Below, in pieces: positions 45,534 through 53,988 of a stretch of DNA of 64,000 bases; position 1 is the first letter of the stretch; each line of letters begins with the position of its first letter. The position numbers and the translations under genes were made by a program. Source of the stretch: Sphaerisporangium cinnabarinum (GTDB lineage Bacteria > Actinomycetota > Actinomycetes > Actinomycetales > Cellulomonadaceae); contig QAPD01000022.1 in NCBI GenBank assembly GCA_003052455.1, positions 1 to 64,000 on the forward strand, written 5' to 3'. The notes beneath the pieces were generated by a model. That model was not told the origin of the DNA and searched no databases. It saw only the letters and a list, made by a program, of their open reading frames with translations.

Positions 45534-46429
45534 CCGTCGGTGACCCACGCGGCGAGGCCGCTCGCGACGGCGTCCGCGTAGCGCTGGCGCCCCTCCTCCG
45601 ACTCCATGACCGTGGCCTCGTCCGGGTTGCGCATCTCCCCCAGCTCGAGCATCACCGCCGGGCGCTCGGCGTGGTTGAGCGTCGCCAGGTCGGCGCGCCG
45701 CTGGACGGGACCGTCGTCGGCCGCGACCGACGACGACGGCGCGAACCCGGCCGCCGTCAGCGCGGCCACGAGCTCGTGCGCGAGCGCGACGCTCGGCTCG
45801 CCCTGCGCCTCGTCCACGGGCGGGTCGGACACGATCGCGAAGAACCCGTGCGCGCGGCGGTCCTCCGTGCCGTTGGCGTGGAGCGAGACGAGCACGTCCG
45901 CGCCGTTCTCCTGCGGGAACCGGCCGCGCGCGTCGACGCACGGGCCCACGCCCGCGTCGTCGGGACGCGTGAGCACGACGACGGCGCCCAGCTCGGTCAG
46001 GCGCGCCGCGAGCCGCCCGGCCACGTCCCACGTGAACGCGTGCTCCGGGTAGCCGGAGTCCGTGGACGTCCCCACGGTGTTGCAGGCCTTGGTGTCGCCC
46101 CGACCGTCCGGCACGGGCGCGTTGACGACGAGCGGGTTCGCCCCGTTGCCGCCGTTGTGCCCCGGGTCGACGGCGACCGTCACGCCCGCGAGCGGGGGCG
46201 AGGGTGCCGCCTCCACGGTCGGCCCGGGTGACGCCGTCGACGGCGCCGGCTCGGGCGCCGCCGGCAGGGCCCCGCCCGAGGGAGTGACCGTCGTCGGGCC
46301 GGCGCCCGACACCGCGCGCACCTGTAGCGCGACGAGGAACGTCAGCGCGCCCACCGCCAGCCCCGCGAGGAGGAGGCCGAGACGACCCGACCACACCCGA
46401 CGCGGGCCGGGCGGCGGGGCGTGGGTCAC
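45515..46429 (-). CDS. N-acetylmuramoyl-L-alanine amidase (Amidase_3), membrane-anchored
   Basis: The 304-residue protein has an N-terminal helix (RLGLLLAGLAVGALTFLVAL), a Pro/Ala/Thr-rich spacer to about residue 80, and an extracellular Amidase_3 domain. The zinc ligands are the His in VAVDPGHNGGNGANPL, a Glu in the segment GYPEHAFTWDVAGRL, and the His in VLVSLHANGTED. The catalytic Glu lies in AVMLELGEMRNPDEA. It cuts the bond between muramic acid and the stem peptide during cell-wall turnover. Its GTG overlaps the stop of the upstream SPOR-like gene (GTGA), so the two are coupled. Confidence 0.92.
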   Translation of the reverse strand: MTHAPPPGPRRVWSGRLGLLLAGLAVGALTFLVALQVRAVSGAGPTTVTPSGGALPAAPEPAPSTASPGPTVEAAPSPPLAGVTVAVDPGHNGGNGANPLVVNAPVPDGRGDTKACNTVGTSTDSGYPEHAFTWDVAGRLAARLTELGAVVVLTRPDDAGVGPCVDARGRFPQENGADVLVSLHANGTEDRRAHGFFAIVSDPPVDEAQGEPSVALAHELVAALTAAGFAPSSSVAADDGPVQRRADLATLNHAERPAVMLELGEMRNPDEATVMESEEGRQRYADAVASGLAAWVTDGGAGPG

Positions 46430-46647
46430 TCCTCGCGCTCGCGGCGGTCTTCCTCGTCCCAGGCGTCGGTGCGCTCGCGCGCCGTCTCCAGGGCCTTCTC
46501 GGCGGCCTCGCGCGTCGGGTACGGACCCATGCGGTGCGACCACGACGCGCTCGGGCCGCGGTGCACCTCGCCGGTGCGCGTGTCGAAGTAGTACCCGTCC
46601 GCGGCCGCGGGCTCGCCGTCGTCGCTGAAGCGTGATCCGGTGCTCAT
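46426..46647 (-). CDS. Small SPOR-like protein (73 aa)
   Basis: The 73-residue product is very acidic and charged. It contains [20 protein letters not shown] and [20 protein letters not shown], a layout seen in small actinobacterial SPOR-domain proteins: a Gly-Pro-Tyr turn followed by an Ala-rich helix. It ends [16 protein letters not shown] lies seven bases before the ATG at 46647. It is coupled to an amidase, and SPOR domains bind bare peptidoglycan strands, so a joint cell-wall role is plausible. No signal peptide is present, which argues that it acts in the cytoplasm or as a regulator. Confidence 0.65.
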   Translation of the reverse strand: MSTGSRFSDDGEPAAADGYYFDTRTGEVHRGPSASWSHRMGPYPTREAAEKALETARERTDAWDEEDRREREE

Positions 46648-46716
46648 GGTCCGATCCTCCCCCATACGGCCCCTCCCGGCCGCCCACGGCGCCCGCGCGT
46701 TCGTAGACTGGCGGCC

Positions 46717-47610
46717 ATGAGCACCGCCCCCGTCCCCGCTCCCCCACCCCCCGGGCGCCGAGGCCCCCTCGTGCCGGGTGTCGTGGGGCCGCAACGGCAG
46801 GTCCCCCCGACGATCGAGCGACCCGAGTACGTGGGTCGACCGGGGCCGCGGCCCTTCGACGGGAGCGAGGTCAACGACCCCGCGACCGTCGACCGGATCC
46901 GGGTCGCGTCCCGCGTCGCGGCGCAGGCGCTCGCCGAGGTCGGGCGCCACGTCGCCCCCGGCATCACGACGGACGAGCTCGACCGCGTGGGCCACGAGTT
47001 CCTCCTCGACCACGGCGCCTACCCGTCCACGCTCGGCTACCGCGGGTTCCCCAAGTCGTTGTGCACCTCGCTCAACGAGGTCGTGTGCCACGGCATCCCG
47101 GACTCCACGGAGCTCGTCGAGGGCGACATCGTCAACGTCGACATCACCGCGTACGTCGGCGGGGTGCACGGCGACACGAACGCCACCTTCACCGTCGGCG
47201 AGGTGGACCCGGAGTCGGCGCTGCTCGTCGAGCGCACGCGCGAGGCGCTCGCCCGCGGCATCAAGGCCGTGGCGCCTGGCCGCCAGATCAACGTCGTCGG
47301 TCGCGTCATCGAGCGCTACGCCGCCCGCTTCGGGTACGGGGTCGTGCGCGAGTACACGGGCCACGGCGTCGGGCGCGCGTTCCACTCGGGGCTCGTCGTG
47401 CCGCACTACGACGCGGCCCCGGACCACGCGACGGTGATCGAGCCCGGGATGGTCTTCACCATCGAGCCCATGCTCACCCTCGGCACGTCCGAGTGGCGGA
47501 TGTGGGACGACGGGTGGACGGTAGTCACCGCGGACGCCTCGCGGACCGCACAGTTCGAGCACACGCTGCTGGTGACCGACGACGGAGCGGAGATCCTCAC
47601 ACTGCCATGA
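46717..47610 (+). CDS. map: Methionine aminopeptidase type I
   Basis: Map removes the initiator methionine from new proteins. The 297-residue enzyme has a Pro-rich N-terminal extension ([17 protein letters not shown], about 35 residues) like the MetAP1c of mycobacteria, which is thought to contact the ribosome. The metal ligands occur in [20 protein letters not shown] (two Asp), [10 protein letters not shown] (His), [11 protein letters not shown] (Glu) and [12 protein letters not shown] (Glu). TAGACT (46704-46709) lies seven bases before the ATG. The stop overlaps the ppgk start (ATGA), so the two form an operon. Confidence 0.95.
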   Translation: MSTAPVPAPPPPGRRGPLVPGVVGPQRQVPPTIERPEYVGRPGPRPFDGSEVNDPATVDRIRVASRVAAQALAEVGRHVAPGITTDELDRVGHEFLLDHGAYPSTLGYRGFPKSLCTSLNEVVCHGIPDSTELVEGDIVNVDITAYVGGVHGDTNATFTVGEVDPESALLVERTREALARGIKAVAPGRQINVVGRVIERYAARFGYGVVREYTGHGVGRAFHSGLVVPHYDAAPDHATVIEPGMVFTIEPMLTLGTSEWRMWDDGWTVVTADASRTAQFEHTLLVTDDGAEILTLP

Positions 47611-48404
47611 ACGCCCACCAGGACTCGCACGCCGCACCCCCTGCGGACCGCGCACGCCCCCGTACCGCCTTCGGCATCGACGTCGGCGGCAGCGGCATCA
47701 AGGGCGCTCCCGTCGACCTCGCCACCGGCGAGTTCGCGCAGGACCGGCACCGCATCCCCACCCCTCAGCCGTCGACGCCCCAGGCCGTCGCGGAGGTGAT
47801 CGCCGAGCTCGTGGGCGCCTACGACCTCCCGCAGGACGTCCCGATCGGCGTCGCGTTCCCCGCCCCGCTCCAGCACGGCGTGGTCCGCTTCATCGCGAAC
47901 CTCGACAAGTCGTGGACGGGCGTCGACCTCCCGGCACTCGTCGCGCGCGAGACCGGGCGCCACGTCGTCGCCGTCAACGACGCCGACGCCGCGGGCGTGG
48001 GCGAGGTGCGCTACGGCGCCGCGCGCGACGCGGACGGCGTCGTGCTCGTCGCGACGCTCGGCACCGGCATCGGCAGCGCGCTCCTCGTCGAGGGCCACCT
48101 GCTCCCCAACACCGAGCTCGGGCACCTCGAGATCGACGGGTACGACGCCGAGACGCGGGCCTCCGACGCCGCGCGCGACCGGGAGGACCTCGACTGGGCG
48201 CAGTGGGCCGAGCGGCTGCAGCGCTACTTCGGCGTCGTCGAGGACCTGTTCTCGCCCGACCTCATCGTCGTGGGCGGCGGCGTGAGCAAGAAGCACGAGC
48301 ACTTCCTGCCGCTCCTGCACCTGCGGGCGCCGATCGTGCCCGCCCAGCTGCGCAACGCGGCCGGGATCGTGGGCGCCGCGTCGCTCGCTGCCGACGCCGT
48401 CTGA
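47607..48404 (+). CDS. ppgK: Polyphosphate glucokinase
   Basis: This 265-residue ROK-family kinase phosphorylates glucose with polyphosphate, a trait of actinobacteria. The phosphate motif [20 protein letters not shown] is at residues 25-44. The sugar-binding residues lie in [30 protein letters not shown] and [20 protein letters not shown], and the ELGHLEIDG motif is kept. The C-terminal [20 protein letters not shown] is typical of PPGK. Its ATG overlaps the map stop, an arrangement I have not seen explained. The enzyme is distinct from ATP glucokinase in its catalytic core. Confidence 0.93.
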   Translation: MNAHQDSHAAPPADRARPRTAFGIDVGGSGIKGAPVDLATGEFAQDRHRIPTPQPSTPQAVAEVIAELVGAYDLPQDVPIGVAFPAPLQHGVVRFIANLDKSWTGVDLPALVARETGRHVVAVNDADAAGVGEVRYGAARDADGVVLVATLGTGIGSALLVEGHLLPNTELGHLEIDGYDAETRASDAARDREDLDWAQWAERLQRYFGVVEDLFSPDLIVVGGGVSKKHEHFLPLLHLRAPIVPAQLRNAAGIVGAASLAADAV

Positions 48405-48416
48405 CGGTCGTGCGCG

Positions 48417-48451
48417 CGGCGCGCCCCGGTCCCCCGGGGCCGGGCGCGCCG
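48417..48451. terminator. Hairpin between ppgK and the convergent STAS gene
   Basis: CGGCGCGCC (48417-48425) pairs with GGCGCGCCG (48443-48451). CCGG/CCGG pairing inside strengthens the stem. It sits between two convergent stops. Confidence 0.65.
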
Positions 48452-48457
48452 GTGCCG

Positions 48458-48823
48458 TCAGGCCGGGCTGACCTCGTGGTGCTCGGTGCCGAAGATCTCG
48501 ATGACACCGAGCATCTCGAGGACGTCGGTGACGACCGTCGGCGGGTTGCGCAGCGTCACGGACAGCCCCTCCTCGGAGCCGATCGTGTAGAACTGCACGA
48601 GGAACGCGATGCCCGTCGAGTCCATGAACGTCACCTTGGACGTGTCGATGACCACGGGCACGTCGCGTTCGAGCGCGTTGGCGAGCGCGGCGCTCGCCTC
48701 GCTGCGCAGGGCGACGTCGATCTCACCCCACATGTCCACGACGCTCGCGTCCCGCTCCTCGAGCAGCCGGATGCCGCCCGTCCCTGCTCCGGTGTCGCTG
48801 CGTTCGAGCTCTTGTACCAACAC
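48458..48823 (-). CDS. STAS domain anti-sigma factor antagonist
   Basis: The 121-residue protein is one STAS domain: VVDMWGEIDVALRSEASAAL, then a buried strand VPVVIDTSKVTFMDSTGIAF, and EGLSVTLRNPPTVVTDVLEM. The phosphorylation site is the serine in MDSTGI, the site used by SpoIIAA and RsbV. Such proteins release a sigma factor from its anti-sigma kinase when unphosphorylated. No anti-sigma or sigma gene is adjacent, so its partner is elsewhere. The start GTG 48823 is a choice; TTG 48820 is next in frame. Confidence 0.85.
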   Translation of the reverse strand: MLVQELERSDTGAGTGGIRLLEERDASVVDMWGEIDVALRSEASAALANALERDVPVVIDTSKVTFMDSTGIAFLVQFYTIGSEEGLSVTLRNPPTVVTDVLEMLGVIEIFGTEHHEVSPA

Positions 48824-49082
48824 TGCCCCGCCCTTCGTCCTGCCTCGCCCACCCCGACGAGTGCCGCGCCTCCTGCCCGACGCCCCGACCTGTCGGGCCC
48901 CTGCTCTCGTACGTCGTCGGGCGACAGCAGGACTCCGGCGTGGTCGGTCGTCGCCAGAGTACCCCACGGATAGCGGCGGCTGGTAGGCCTCTGGCGAAGA
49001 CTTTACCCAGACCCCCGTGAGCGGCCGTTCACCCGGGCGATGGTTGAGGATTCATTCAACAACTGGACGGCTGTCCAGACGA
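48824..49082. other. Long upstream region of the STAS gene
   Basis: Together with the following hairpin this is a 321-bp gap without a convincing gene. It holds an AT-richer patch around 49047-49070 (GGTTGAGGATTCATTCAAC) and a TGGAC-GGCT-GTCCA inverted repeat at 49062-49075. On the minus strand GGGTAA (49008-49003) and GGGTAC near 48955 resemble stress-sigma -10 boxes, but matching -35 boxes at the expected spacing are absent. Confidence 0.35.
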
Positions 49083-49128
49083 CGACGGCCGCCACGGACC
49101 CGGTCTCGGGTCGACGTGGCGGCCGTCG
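49083..49128 (-). terminator. Strong hairpin terminator downstream of ppc
   Basis: CGACGGCCGCCACG (49083-49096) pairs perfectly over 14 bp with 49115-49128. GACCCG/CGGGTC pairing inside extends the stem. It lies 17 bp past the ppc stop. Confidence 0.8.
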
Positions 49129-49144
49129 TGGCGGGTGCCGGACG

Positions 49145-51898
49145 TCAGCCGGTGTTCTGCAGGCCGGCCGCGACCCCGTTGACGGTGAGCAGCAGCAGGT
49201 GCTGGAGCTCGTCCTTCACGGGGCCCTCCGCGCCGGAGCGCAGGCCGCGCAGCGCGCGGACCTGGAGCAGCGAGAGCGCGTCGACGTACGGGCTGCGGAG
49301 CTGGACCGCGCGGCCCAGGACGCGCCGGCCGGCGAGCGGCCACGCGTTCTCCGTCACCGCGAGGACCTGCTCGCGCGTGAGGCGCAGCTCGTCGAGGATC
49401 GCCTGCGCGAGGTCGTCGCGGTCCCCGAGCGCGAGGTACCGCTCCGCGATGCGCTCGTCCGTCTTGGCGAGCGACATCTCGACGTTGTCCAGCAGCGTCG
49501 CGAAGAGCGGCCACTCGCGGTGCGCCTCGCGGAGCAGCTCGAGGTCGCCGAACTCGCGCAGCGCCGTGCCGAGCCCGTACCAGCCCGCGAGGTTGATGCG
49601 CGCCTGCGACCAGGAGAACACCCACGGGATCGCGCGCAGGTCGTCGAGCGACGAGACCGACAGGCCGCGACGTGCCGGCCGGGAGCCGATCGGCAGGAGG
49701 CCGACCTCCTCCAGCGGGGTCACCTGCGAGAACCACTGCGGGAAACCGTCCGCGCGCACGAGCTCGTGGAACCGGCGGCGCGACGACTCGTCGAGCGCGG
49801 CCGCGAGGTCGCGGTAGCGCTCGGTCGCCTCGGCGTTGCGCTTCTCGGTCGACGGCGCCGACGCGAGCAGCGTCGCCGCGGCGACCTGCTCGATGTGGCG
49901 CGACGCGATCGTCGGGTCGCCGTAGCGCGCGAGGATGACCTCGCCCTGCTCGGTGAGCTTGAACCGGCCGTCGACCGAGCCCGGGGGCTGGGCGAGCACG
50001 GCACGGTTCGCCGGGCCGCCGCCGCGGCCGAGGGCCCCGCCGCGGCCGTGGAACAGCGTGAGCGTGATGTCGTGGCGCTCGGCCCACTGCGCGATGCGGC
50101 TCTGCGCGTCGTGCAGGGCGAGCGTCGCGGAGACCGGGCCGACGTCCTTGGACGAGTCCGAGTAGCCGAGCATGACCTCGACGCGACGCCCGTTCTCGGC
50201 GAGCCGGCGCTGCACCTGCGGCAGCGTGAGCATCGACTCGAGGATGTCGACGCTCGCCCGCAGGTCGGCGAAGGTCTCGAACAGCGGGATCGCGTCGACC
50301 ACGGGCGCCTCGTCGGAGCCCTCGAACGCGAGCTCCGCGAGCTCGTACACCGCCGCCAGGTGCTCCGGCTTCTGCGTGAACGACACGATGTAGCGGCGTG
50401 CGGCACGGATGCCGTAGCGCTGCTGGACCGCGCCGAGCGCGCGGAACGTGTCGAGCACCTCGCGCGTGCGGTCGGAGAGGTCGCCGTGCAGGCCCTTCTC
50501 CGCGATCTCGGCGAGCGCCCCCTCGTGGACCTGGGAGTGCTGGCGCACCTCGAGCTCCGCGAGGTGGAAGCCGAACGTCTCGACCTGCCACACGAGCTGC
50601 TGCAGGTCCCCGTACGCCGCGCGGGGCGCGCCCGCCGCGACGAGGGACTCCTGGACGACGCGCAGGTCGGACTCGAGCTGCTCCGCGTCCGGGTAGGCGA
50701 GGTCGGCGTTGCGCGCCCGCGTCGCGGCGATGCGGTCCGCGACGACGAGCAGCACCGCGCGGTGCGGCTCGCGCGGCGACGCCTCCGACGCGGCGACGGT
50801 GACCGCCTCCGAGAGCCGGCGCTGGCGCTCCCACAGGGCGCGCAGGCCGTCCGACGGCGGCGTGCCGTCCTGGTCGAGCGTGAGCTTGCGCCCGACGGCG
50901 CGCGCCTGCTGCTCGAGCGCGGCGAGCGCGTGGTCCGCCGCGATCGCCGCGGCCTGGCGCGTCACGTCGGCGGTGACGTTCGGGTTGCCGTCGCGGTCGC
51001 CGCCGATCCACGTGCCCAGGCTGACGAACGGCCGCACGAGCGGCTCCTCGCGCCCCGCCTCATCACCCAGCAGCCAGTCGTCCAGGCGGCGGTAGACGGT
51101 GGGGAACGTGTCGAACATCGTCGCGTCGAACACGCCGAGCGCCGTCTTCACCTCGTCGAGGACCGACGGCTTGTGCTCGCGGATGGGGGCGGTGCGCCAC
51201 ATCGTGTCGATCTCGGCGAGGAGACGACGCTCGTTCTCCGCGAGCGACGTGCCGCCGAGGCGCTGCGCGTCCCGCTCGTCGAGGAGCGTCGCGATGCGCC
51301 GCACCGCGCCGGAGACCGCACGACGGCGCGCCTCCGTGGGGTGCGCGGTGAGCACGGGGCGGAACTCGAGGCGACGCAGACGCCGCAGCGCCTCCTCGCG
51401 CCCGACCTCGCCGACGAGCTGCTCGAACGCCTCGGGCAGCGAGTCGTCGGGCGTCGTGGCGCGCGTCGCGAACTCCGCCTCGCGCTCCCGCAGGACGCGC
51501 ACGCGGTGGTACTCCTCCGCGAGGTTCGCGAGGTGGAAGTAGCACGTGAAGGCCCGCGCGACCTGCTCGGCGCGCGCCATGGACAGGCCCTCGACGAGCG
51601 CCTCGGCCTCGGCGAGCACCGCGCCCGACCGGTCGTCGTACGCACGGATCGAGAGCTCGCGGAGGCGCTCGACGTCGTCGAGCAGGTCCTGGCCGCCCGT
51701 CTCGCGCAGCACGGTGCCGAGGAGGCCGCCGAGGAGGCGGACGTCGTCGCGCAGCGGGCCCGGGACGTCGTGGCGCGCGAGGCCGCGCCCGGCGTGACCG
51801 GTGTCGTCGGGGAGGTCGGAGACGTCGGCGGAGACCCGGTCGGGGCCGTCGGCAGCACCCGGGGACGGGGACAGTTCCGAAGGGGAGAGGTCGTTCAC
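49145..51898 (-). CDS. ppc: Phosphoenolpyruvate carboxylase
   Basis: PEPC makes oxaloacetate from phosphoenolpyruvate and bicarbonate to refill the citric acid cycle. The 917-residue protein has the catalytic His186 in FRPVLTAHPTEARRR, the GTWIGGDRDGNPNVT block, the catalytic Lys and Arg in VMLGYSDSSKDVGPV, and the mobile loop LFHGRGGALGRGGGP. It ends in the conserved LQNTG. TACTCT on the minus strand lies seven bases before the GTG at 51898, so the mRNA is probably leaderless. The first 35 residues are polar and probably disordered. Confidence 0.97.
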   Translation of the reverse strand: MNDLSPSELSPSPGAADGPDRVSADVSDLPDDTGHAGRGLARHDVPGPLRDDVRLLGGLLGTVLRETGGQDLLDDVERLRELSIRAYDDRSGAVLAEAEALVEGLSMARAEQVARAFTCYFHLANLAEEYHRVRVLREREAEFATRATTPDDSLPEAFEQLVGEVGREEALRRLRRLEFRPVLTAHPTEARRRAVSGAVRRIATLLDERDAQRLGGTSLAENERRLLAEIDTMWRTAPIREHKPSVLDEVKTALGVFDATMFDTFPTVYRRLDDWLLGDEAGREEPLVRPFVSLGTWIGGDRDGNPNVTADVTRQAAAIAADHALAALEQQARAVGRKLTLDQDGTPPSDGLRALWERQRRLSEAVTVAASEASPREPHRAVLLVVADRIAATRARNADLAYPDAEQLESDLRVVQESLVAAGAPRAAYGDLQQLVWQVETFGFHLAELEVRQHSQVHEGALAEIAEKGLHGDLSDRTREVLDTFRALGAVQQRYGIRAARRYIVSFTQKPEHLAAVYELAELAFEGSDEAPVVDAIPLFETFADLRASVDILESMLTLPQVQRRLAENGRRVEVMLGYSDSSKDVGPVSATLALHDAQSRIAQWAERHDITLTLFHGRGGALGRGGGPANRAVLAQPPGSVDGRFKLTEQGEVILARYGDPTIASRHIEQVAAATLLASAPSTEKRNAEATERYRDLAAALDESSRRRFHELVRADGFPQWFSQVTPLEEVGLLPIGSRPARRGLSVSSLDDLRAIPWVFSWSQARINLAGWYGLGTALREFGDLELLREAHREWPLFATLLDNVEMSLAKTDERIAERYLALGDRDDLAQAILDELRLTREQVLAVTENAWPLAGRRVLGRAVQLRSPYVDALSLLQVRALRGLRSGAEGPVKDELQHLLLLTVNGVAAGLQNTG

Positions 51899-52014
51899 GG
51901 TGACGAGAGTATTCCTTGACCGTCAGGGGACGTCGAGACGTCCGAGGGGTGATCGCTGGTCGAGCACGGGTCGGCCCGGGGTCGTGAGGCACGGCCCGGG
52001 CGCACCGCAGGAGG

Positions 52015-52833
52015 TCAGCGGCGCGCGCCGACCCGTACCGCGTCGAACGGCGCGTTCGACGCCACGCGGTTCTCGATGGAGGCGGTGACGACGTCCTTGG
52101 CGACGCGCGCGGCGTCGAGCACCGAGGCGCCCTTCGCGAGCTCCGCGGTGATCGCGGCGGCGAACGTGCAGCCGGCCCCGCTCACACGCTCCTCGCCGAT
52201 CTTCGGGGTGCGCAGCACGTGCACCTCGTCACCGTCGACCAGGACGTCGACCGCGTCGGGACCGGGCAGCTCGACGCCGCCCTTCGCGACGACGGCGCGC
52301 GGGCCGAGGGCCTGGACCTTGCGCGCCGCCTCGACGAGCTCCTCGACCGTCTCGATCGACTCGACGCCCGCGAGCGTGCGCGTCTCGAAGAGGTTGGGCG
52401 TGACGACGGTCGCGAGCGGGAGCACCTGCGCGCGCAGCGCCGTGTCGGTGTCGAGGGCGGCGCCGGGCTCCTGGCCCTTGCAGATGAGCACCGGGTCGAG
52501 CACGACGTGCTCCCACGTGCGCGAGCGCAGCGACTCGGCGACGACGTCGATCGTCGCGGGCGTCCCCAGCATGCCGATCTTCACGACCGACGGCTCGTGC
52601 GTGACCGTCGCCGCCTCGAACTGGTCGGCGATCACCTGCGGGTCCACGGGGACGAAGCGGTGGCCCCAGTCGTTCTTCGGGTCGAACGAGACGATGCACG
52701 TGAGCGTCCCGACGCCGTAGGCGCCGAGCTCCTGGAACGTCTTGAGGTCGGCCTGGATGCCGGCGCCGCCGGTGGCCTCGGAGCCGGCGATGATGTAGGC
52801 GAGCGGAGGTGTGTGCGAGTCGTGGTGCGACAT
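52015..52833 (-). CDS. Pyridoxine kinase, PdxK/ThiD-like
   Basis: This 272-residue ribokinase-like enzyme has the ThiD-family opening YIIAGSEATGGAGIQADLKT, then TFQELGAYGVGTLTCIVSFD, and the C-terminal anion-hole motif ERVSGAGCTFAAAITAELAKG with its GAGC cysteine. The KNDWGHRFVPVDP segment and the VLICKGQEPGAAL block resemble the B. subtilis PdxK rather than ThiD proper, so phosphorylation of pyridoxine or pyridoxal is more likely than hydroxymethylpyrimidine phosphorylation. GAGGAG is seven bases before the ATG. No thiamine genes are nearby. Confidence 0.85.
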   Translation of the reverse strand: MSHHDSHTPPLAYIIAGSEATGGAGIQADLKTFQELGAYGVGTLTCIVSFDPKNDWGHRFVPVDPQVIADQFEAATVTHEPSVVKIGMLGTPATIDVVAESLRSRTWEHVVLDPVLICKGQEPGAALDTDTALRAQVLPLATVVTPNLFETRTLAGVESIETVEELVEAARKVQALGPRAVVAKGGVELPGPDAVDVLVDGDEVHVLRTPKIGEERVSGAGCTFAAAITAELAKGASVLDAARVAKDVVTASIENRVASNAPFDAVRVGARR

Positions 52834-53051
52834 GGTGCTCCTCGGCACGAGTAGGACGGGGTCCGTCCTCCCGGTGGTGCCGGGAGAGGCGGACGGACGA
52901 GCCGGCGGACCGGCGTCTCCGCGGCGGGTGCGGCACGACAGCCTAACGCCGCACCGTGGCTCGCACGCCGTCCCGCCGTCCCGCGGCCGCCGCGGCCCGG
53001 CGCCGCCGCAACGGACTGAACGCCTCACACATTTTCGTGTACGTTATTCCT

Positions 53052-53327
53052 ATGAGCGAGGAACAGCGCACCATCCACGGAGAGCCGGTCCCCGACGAGC
53101 AGATCCAGGCCTGGGCGGACGAGGCCGAGGCCGGATACGACCTGCCCGCTCTCCGCAAGCGCCGCCGCGGCCGCCCCGCGGCCGGCGACGGCCCGGGCAA
53201 GCCCGTCACGGTCCGCCTCGACGAGCAGACCCTGACCGCGCTCCGGGAGCGCGCCAAGCAGGAAGGTCTGGCGAACGAGTCGGAGGCGATCCGCGCCGCG
53301 GTGCGCGCCTGGGCCCACGTCGCGTGA
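53052..53327 (+). CDS. Ribbon-helix-helix (CopG family) antitoxin-like regulator
   Basis: This 91-residue protein has an acidic first half (GEPVPDEQIQAWADEAEAGY), a basic hinge (RKRRRGRPAAGDGP), and a C-terminal ribbon-helix-helix domain (KPVTVRLDEQTLTALRERAK, LANESEAIRAAVRAWAHVA). The TVRLDEQ strand would read DNA. Such proteins are usually antitoxins that repress their own operon. TACGTT (53040-53045) lies six bases before the ATG, and the promoter DNA is clearly more AT-rich than its surroundings. The next frame overlaps the stop (GTGA), as in toxin-antitoxin pairs, but the toxin is reduced to a remnant. Confidence 0.75.
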   Translation: MSEEQRTIHGEPVPDEQIQAWADEAEAGYDLPALRKRRRGRPAAGDGPGKPVTVRLDEQTLTALRERAKQEGLANESEAIRAAVRAWAHVA

Positions 53328-53365
53328 AGCTCCACGAGTCCGCACGGAAGCACTACACGCGGGAC
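53324..53365 (+). pseudogene. Remnant of toxin gene start
   Basis: The GTG at 53324 overlaps the antitoxin stop and opens VKLHESARKHYTRD. This resembles the opening of small actinobacterial toxins paired with this antitoxin type, which begin KLHxSARKHG (from memory). After the His of RKH the expected sequence stops. The frame then runs with no recognisable domain into the antisense of rnpB. I read it as a 3'-truncated toxin; it would make no working protein. Confidence 0.5.
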
Positions 53366-53455
53366 CGACCCGCCGAAGAAGACCCCCAGCCGTCTCGTGG
53401 CCTCGTGCAGACCGAGGGCAACCTGCCTGCCACGCCGCAGGTCGGGCGGTGGGAT

Positions 53456-53875
53456 GCGGACGAGCCGGTCTGTACGCCGGGTTCTGTTCCCGCGCGAGGT
53501 CACCCTCCCGCGGGCGACGGTCATCCATCTAGGCCCTGCGTTACCGCAGGGCTCGAGCGGTCTACCCGACTGTGCTTCTCCGTGGAGAATCGGGCGGGCA
53601 GCCCTCAGACACAGTCTGTCTGACCTTGCTCCAGGTGGGGTTTACCGAGCCGGACCGGTCACCCGGTCCGCTGGTGGTCTCTTACACCACCGTTTCACCC
53701 TTACCGCACCGGTCGGGGCCGGAGCCCTTCCCGACGCGGCGGTCTGTTCTCTGTGGCACTGTCCCGCGGGTCACCCCGGGTGGGCGTTACCCACCACCTT
53801 GCCCTTCGGAGCCCGGACGTTCCTCGGCGGGAGGCACGAGGCCCCCCGACGCGACCGTCCGACCGACTCGTCCGC
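53456..53875 (-). ncRNA. rnpB: RNase P RNA, catalytic subunit
   Basis: The minus strand carries the RNase P RNA core. The terminal P1 stem is formed by GCGGACGAGTCGGTC at the 5' end and GACCGGCTCGTCCGC at the 3' end. The conserved GAGGAACGTCCGGGCTCC (P4 region) follows about 50 bases into the RNA, and ACAGAACCCGGCGTACAGAC near the 3' end completes P4 and the tRNA-binding region. Its length, 420 nt, is normal for an actinobacterial type A RNA. It trims 5' leaders of tRNA precursors. A TAGCCT -10 box lies seven bases upstream of the 5' end. Confidence 0.93.
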
Positions 53876-53882
53876 GCCAGCA

Positions 53883-53888
53883 AGGCTA
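53883..53888 (-). promoter_or_regulatory. rnpB -10 box
   Basis: TAGCCT on the minus strand is seven bases before the first P1 base, which agrees with transcription starting at the RNA's 5' end near 53875. Confidence 0.65.
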
Positions 53889-53944
53889 CCGCTCCCGGGC
53901 GGCTCGGCGGACCAGCGACCGGTCCCGTCGGCGGATCGTGCCCG

Positions 53945-53950
53945 TAGGAT
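53945..53950 (+). promoter_or_regulatory. helD-like gene -10 box
   Basis: TAGGAT lies 38 bases before the GTG at 53989, which has its own GGAGG. No rifampicin-associated element was found upstream. Confidence 0.45.
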
Positions 53951-53988
53951 GTCCCGCCCCCCTCGAAGACTGCTCCCGGAGGTCTGTC

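Noticed and set aside
48950-49010. Stress-sigma (SigB/SigF) promoter before the STAS gene
   Set aside because: GGGTAA and GGGTAC boxes occur on the minus strand, but no matching -35 box lies at the required spacing.
53324-53623. The open frame continuing past the toxin remnant through rnpB
   Set aside because: After the first residues it translates the antisense of the RNase P RNA and shows no domain, so only the first part is kept as a remnant.
53876-53988. A rifampicin-associated element upstream of the HelD-like gene
   Set aside because: I looked for the known palindromic element (GGGGCTTGCGGCAAG type) and found nothing similar.
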